A DNA stretch of 64,000 bases, taken from positions 25,476 to 89,475 of the forward strand of contig CAZMBI010000008.1 of the NCBI GenBank assembly GCA_964564675.1, in the 5' to 3' direction. A model generated the notes under the pieces. The model was not told the DNA's origin and did no database searches. It saw only the letters and a program-made list of their open reading frames with translations. A program made the translations under genes and the position numbers. Each line of letters begins with the position of its first letter. Positions within the stretch are counted from its first letter, which is position 1. Origin of the DNA: CAZMBI01 sp964564675. GTDB taxonomy: Bacteria; Pseudomonadota; Alphaproteobacteria; Rickettsiales; UBA3002. Shown here piece by piece: positions 61,224-64,000 of this stretch.

Positions 61224-61928
61224 CTAACTGCCGGCGGGTGGAGCAAGCATATCCTGCATGCTATACCAGCCCGGCGGCTGGTTGATCAGCCATTGTGCAG
61301 CGGTCAGCGCCCCGCGCGCAAACAGGCGGCGATCCTGAGCCGCATGCGCCAGCTCCACGCGCTCATATTCCGAGGCAAATAGCACGCGATGCTCGCCGAC
61401 GATGCCGCCGCCACGGGTGACGGCAAAGCCGATACTGCCCGGCTCGCGCGTGCCCAGGCGATCGGTGACCGGTTCAAACGCGATCCGGCGGCCTTCGGCG
61501 GCAGCGCGGCCGAGCGCCAGCGCCGTGCCCGACGGGGCGTCAATTTTGTGCTTGTGGTGCATGTCGGTGATTTCGATGTCATAGGCCGCATCCAGCCGGG
61601 CGGCGGCCTGTTTGACCAGCGACAGCAGCAGATTCACCCCTATACTCATATTGGCCGCCCACAGCACGGGAATGGTGGTGCTGTGCGATTGCAGGCTGGC
61701 GAACTGCGCATCGTTTAAGCCGGTGGTGCCGCTGATAAATGGTATATTGGCCTGTGCCGCCAGCGCGGCGAGGACGACAGTGCGTTCCGGCCGGGTGAAG
61801 TCGATCAGCGCAGCAGCGGCGGGTAATTGATCCGCATTACGCGGCAGCGGGGTGATGGCATGGTCCACCGCTTCCGACTGAATCGCCTGGCCCATGCGGC
61901 CTGAGGCACCTGCGAGCAGAAAGTTCAT
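61224..61928 (-). CDS. dapB: 4-hydroxy-tetrahydrodipicolinate reductase
   Basis: 234 residues, shorter than the usual ~265. GASGRMGQAI (nucleotide binding), IDFTRPE, FISGTTGL, WAANMSIGVNLL, and the catalytic TDMHHKHKIDAPSGTAL are all present. The shortening is in the region before IDFTRPE. Lysine and peptidoglycan precursor pathway. In the dnaK-dnaJ-dapB order. Confidence 0.93.
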   Translation of the reverse strand: MNFLLAGASGRMGQAIQSEAVDHAITPLPRNADQLPAAAALIDFTRPERTVVLAALAAQANIPFISGTTGLNDAQFASLQSHSTTIPVLWAANMSIGVNLLLSLVKQAAARLDAAYDIEITDMHHKHKIDAPSGTALALGRAAAEGRRIAFEPVTDRLGTREPGSIGFAVTRGGGIVGEHRVLFASEYERVELAHAAQDRRLFARGALTAAQWLINQPPGWYSMQDMLAPPAGS

Positions 61929-62005
61929 CGGCTTCTCCTATAGGGGTGAGGGGCGAGGCATGACGCGAGCTTCACCCGCGGTTTTGTATTTCTCACCGCG
62001 CCTGC

Positions 62006-63157
62006 CTACTCCTTCAGATCTTCCCAGAATTCTTTAACCTTGGAGAAAAATCCCTCCGATTCGGGACTGGAGTGTTTCGGGGCGCTTTTATCGAATTCCT
62101 CCAGCAGCTCGCGCTGACGTCTGGAAAGCTTGACCGGGGTTTCGACCTGCACCTCGATATACATGTCGCCGTGCGAGTTGGAACGCAGCACCGTCATGCC
62201 TTTGCCACGCAGGCGGAACTGGTGGCCGCTTTGCGTGCCGGCGGGGATGTTGACCTTGACCCGCCCGCCTTCGATAGTGGGCACTTCGATCGAGCCGCCG
62301 AGCGCGGCGGTGGTGAATTTCAGCGGCACACGGCAAAAGATATTGGCGCCCTCGCGGCGAAAGAGTTTGTGCGGCTTGATCGAGACGAAAATATATAAAT
62401 CGCCGTTCGGCCCGCCGCGAAAGCCTGCCTCGCCTTCGCCGGCCAGACGGATGCGCGTGCCTTCTTCCACACCGGCGGGGATATTGACCGACAGAGAGCG
62501 CTCCTTGCGCGTCTTGCCGGTTCCGGCGCAGGCTTTACAGGGATTTTTGATGATCTTGCCGGTACCCTGACAGGTGTGGCACGTGCGCTCGATGGTGAAA
62601 AAACCCTGTTGCACGCGGATACGCCCCGTGCCCGAGCAGGTTGGACAAACTTCGGCGGCGGTGCCTTTCGCCGCCCCGGTGCCGCCGCATTGTTCGCAGG
62701 ATACGGCGGTGGTGATGCGGATGGTTTGCTGTTTGCCCTTAAACGCATCTTCTAGGGGGATCTCGAGATTGTAGCGCAAGTCGGCGCCGCGGGCGGCGGT
62801 GCTGCCGCCGCTGCGGCCACGCGCGCGCGCACCGGTGAATTCACCAAATAAATCTTCAAAAATATCACTGAAGTTAGAGGAGAAATCAAAGCCGGCGGTA
62901 CCCGCTCCGGCGGCGCCATCCCCGCCCATGCCGCCATTAAACGCGGCATGGCCGAAGCGGTCATAGGCTGCGCGTTTCTGCTGGTCTTTCAGGATATCAT
63001 AGGCTTCGTTGATTTCTTTGAATTTCTTTTCGGCGTCCTCGTCTCCGGGATTGCGGTCCGGATGGTACTCCATCGCCAGCTTGCGGTAGGCGCGCTTGAT
63101 TTCCGCGTCGTCCGCGCCTTTGTTGACGCCTAAAGTGGTGTAGTAATCATGTGACAT
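62006..63157 (-). CDS. dnaJ: Chaperone DnaJ
   Basis: 383 residues: J domain with YHPDRNPGD, a Gly/Phe-rich linker (GGMGGDGAAGAGTAGF), four zinc motifs CEQCGGTG, CPTCSGTG, CHTCQGTG, CKACAGTG, then two C-terminal substrate-binding domains. Stimulates DnaK ATPase. Downstream of dnaK in the same strand. Confidence 0.97.
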   Translation of the reverse strand: MSHDYYTTLGVNKGADDAEIKRAYRKLAMEYHPDRNPGDEDAEKKFKEINEAYDILKDQQKRAAYDRFGHAAFNGGMGGDGAAGAGTAGFDFSSNFSDIFEDLFGEFTGARARGRSGGSTAARGADLRYNLEIPLEDAFKGKQQTIRITTAVSCEQCGGTGAAKGTAAEVCPTCSGTGRIRVQQGFFTIERTCHTCQGTGKIIKNPCKACAGTGKTRKERSLSVNIPAGVEEGTRIRLAGEGEAGFRGGPNGDLYIFVSIKPHKLFRREGANIFCRVPLKFTTAALGGSIEVPTIEGGRVKVNIPAGTQSGHQFRLRGKGMTVLRSNSHGDMYIEVQVETPVKLSRRQRELLEEFDKSAPKHSSPESEGFFSKVKEFWEDLKE

Positions 63158-63239
63158 AAACCGGGACTTGGGATATGGAATATAGGATACGGGCCATCAG
63201 AGCAAGCGCCTTGACCGCCCGCATCCCGATCACGCTATC

Positions 63240-64000
63240 CTATTCTTTCTTATCGTCTTTGATTTCTTCAAATTCAGCATCGAGCACTTCCGAATCATCG
63301 CCGGAGGTGGCCTCAGCCTGCGTTGACTGGTCACTTTGCTCGCTGGTGCCGCCTTCTTCGGCGGCTGCTTCCTGCTGGGCCTTGTATATGTCTTCGCCGA
63401 TTTTCATCATCGATTGCGTGAGCGTGTCAAGCTTGGCTTCGATGGCGTCTTTATCCTCGCCCTCCAGCTCGCTTTTCAGCTCGCTGATGCTGGATTCGAT
63501 GGCGGTTTTATCCGCTTCCTGGACCTTGGAGCCATATTCGCTGAGATTTTTCTCTGACTCGTGAATCAGGCTTTCGGCCCGGTTTTTGACCTCGATCAAC
63601 TCACGCCGCTTTTTGTCTTCGCTGGCGTGGGACTCGGCATCTTTGACCATATTCTCGATTTCCTCCTCGGACAAGCCGCCGGAAGCCTGGATGCGAATCT
63701 GCTGTTCCTTGCCGGTGGCCTTGTCTTTGGCCGAGACATTGACGATGCCGTTGGCGTCGATATCGAAGGTGACTTCAATCTGCGGCATGCCGCGCGGGGC
63801 GGGCGGGATGCCCACCAGATCGAACTGGCCGAGCAATTTGTTATCGGTTGCCATCTCGCGTTCGCCCTGGAAGACGCGGATGGTCACCGCCGTCTGACTA
63901 TCATCGGCGGTGGAGAAGACCTGCGACTTCTTGGTCGGGATCGTCGTGTTGCGGTCGATCAGCCGGGTGAACACGCCGCCCAGCGTCTCGATCCCCAGCG
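63240..64000 (-). CDS. dnaK: Chaperone DnaK, C-terminal part (cut by window edge)
   Basis: The last ~253 residues of DnaK. The frame is open to the right edge: LGIETLGGVFTRLIDRNTTI, SQVFSTADDSQTAVTIRVFQ, GIPPAPRGMPQIEV, then the helical lid and an acidic tail ending DDKKE. The start and nucleotide-binding domain lie outside the window. First gene of the dnaK-dnaJ unit; 82 bases separate it from dnaJ. Confidence 0.97.
   Translation of the reverse strand, partial: LGIETLGGVFTRLIDRNTTIPTKKSQVFSTADDSQTAVTIRVFQGEREMATDNKLLGQFDLVGIPPAPRGMPQIEVTFDIDANGIVNVSAKDKATGKEQQIRIQASGGLSEEEIENMVKDAESHASEDKKRRELIEVKNRAESLIHESEKNLSEYGSKVQEADKTAIESSISELKSELEGEDKDAIEAKLDTLTQSMMKIGEDIYKAQQEAAAEEGGTSEQSDQSTQAEATSGDDSEVLDAEFEEIKDDKKE

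Noticed and set aside
60974..61246. Minus-strand ORF over the small genes upstream of dapB
   Set aside because: Arg/Ala-rich sequence with no domain or ribosome binding site; probably antisense noise.

Overview
This window reads as chromosomal DNA from a free-living, GC-rich alphaproteobacterium. The evidence is gene content and order: dnaK-dnaJ-dapB, the ctaC-ctaD-ctaB-small protein-ctaG-ctaE-DUF983-surf1 block, murA-hisG-hisD-UPF0262-infA-maf, two DUF2336 proteins (a family largely confined to Alphaproteobacteria), RpoH beside an RluD-type pseudouridine synthase, and hopanoid genes hpnC/hpnD. I cannot name the genus. No insertion sequence, prophage, CRISPR array or rRNA operon was recognised. 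Two tRNA genes are present, Tyr-GTA (498-582) and Thr-TGT (30888-30963).

Layout. 1-5.7 kb: a truncated gene, a small membrane ORF, tRNA-Tyr, a 3' scrap of an OmpW-like gene, then a tightly overlapping minus-strand operon that looks devoted to light and oxidative damage. It holds an SDR lacking its catalytic Tyr, an iron-sulfur (6-4)-type photolyase, DUF2237, DUF4174, a photolyase-like FAD domain and a separate photolyase-like alpha/beta half, DUF2256 and DUF3429. 5.9-8.4 kb: an RsbW-like ATPase and an ECF sigma factor with a membrane partner and a periplasmic SPEER-repeat protein. 8.4-17.7 kb: a surface and exoproduct region with GDP-mannose pyrophosphorylase, a GH16 glycanase with RTX and three tandem C-terminal modules, a methyltransferase with a histone-like tail, a glycosyltransferase, a serralysin protease, and a soluble chemoreceptor-like protein with inverted domain order. 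17.8-29.9 kb: housekeeping genes (NAD kinase, hpnC/hpnD, DUF2336 pair, hisE, HIT, maf, infA, UPF0262, hisD, hisG, murA, dcd).

30.0-34.8 kb is an accessory stretch: an AT-rich two-gene cassette (antitoxin-like plus HEPN-like) beside tRNA-Thr, a Fur-box-preceded gene broken by a frameshift, an EAL phosphodiesterase, and an MBL-fold gene whose best start is followed by an in-frame TAG. 34.8-45.5 kb: SbtA-like transporter, ubiA, rsmE, gshA, a sensor kinase, YifB/ComM, a J-domain-like protein, rpoH, and an RluD-type synthase. 45.6-46.6 kb: an orphan gene followed by palindromic repeats. 46.6-57.6 kb: M16 peptidase, thrC, an M32 carboxypeptidase and the complete aa3 oxidase assembly operon. 57.8-64 kb: tldD, several small orphan genes, then dapB, dnaJ and the 3' part of dnaK.

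The strongest leads for new biology are the split-photolyase operon, the AT-rich HEPN-like cassette, the inverted chemoreceptor, the Fur-box gene and the amber-interrupted MBL gene. All functional statements rest on motifs read by eye; no database search was run.
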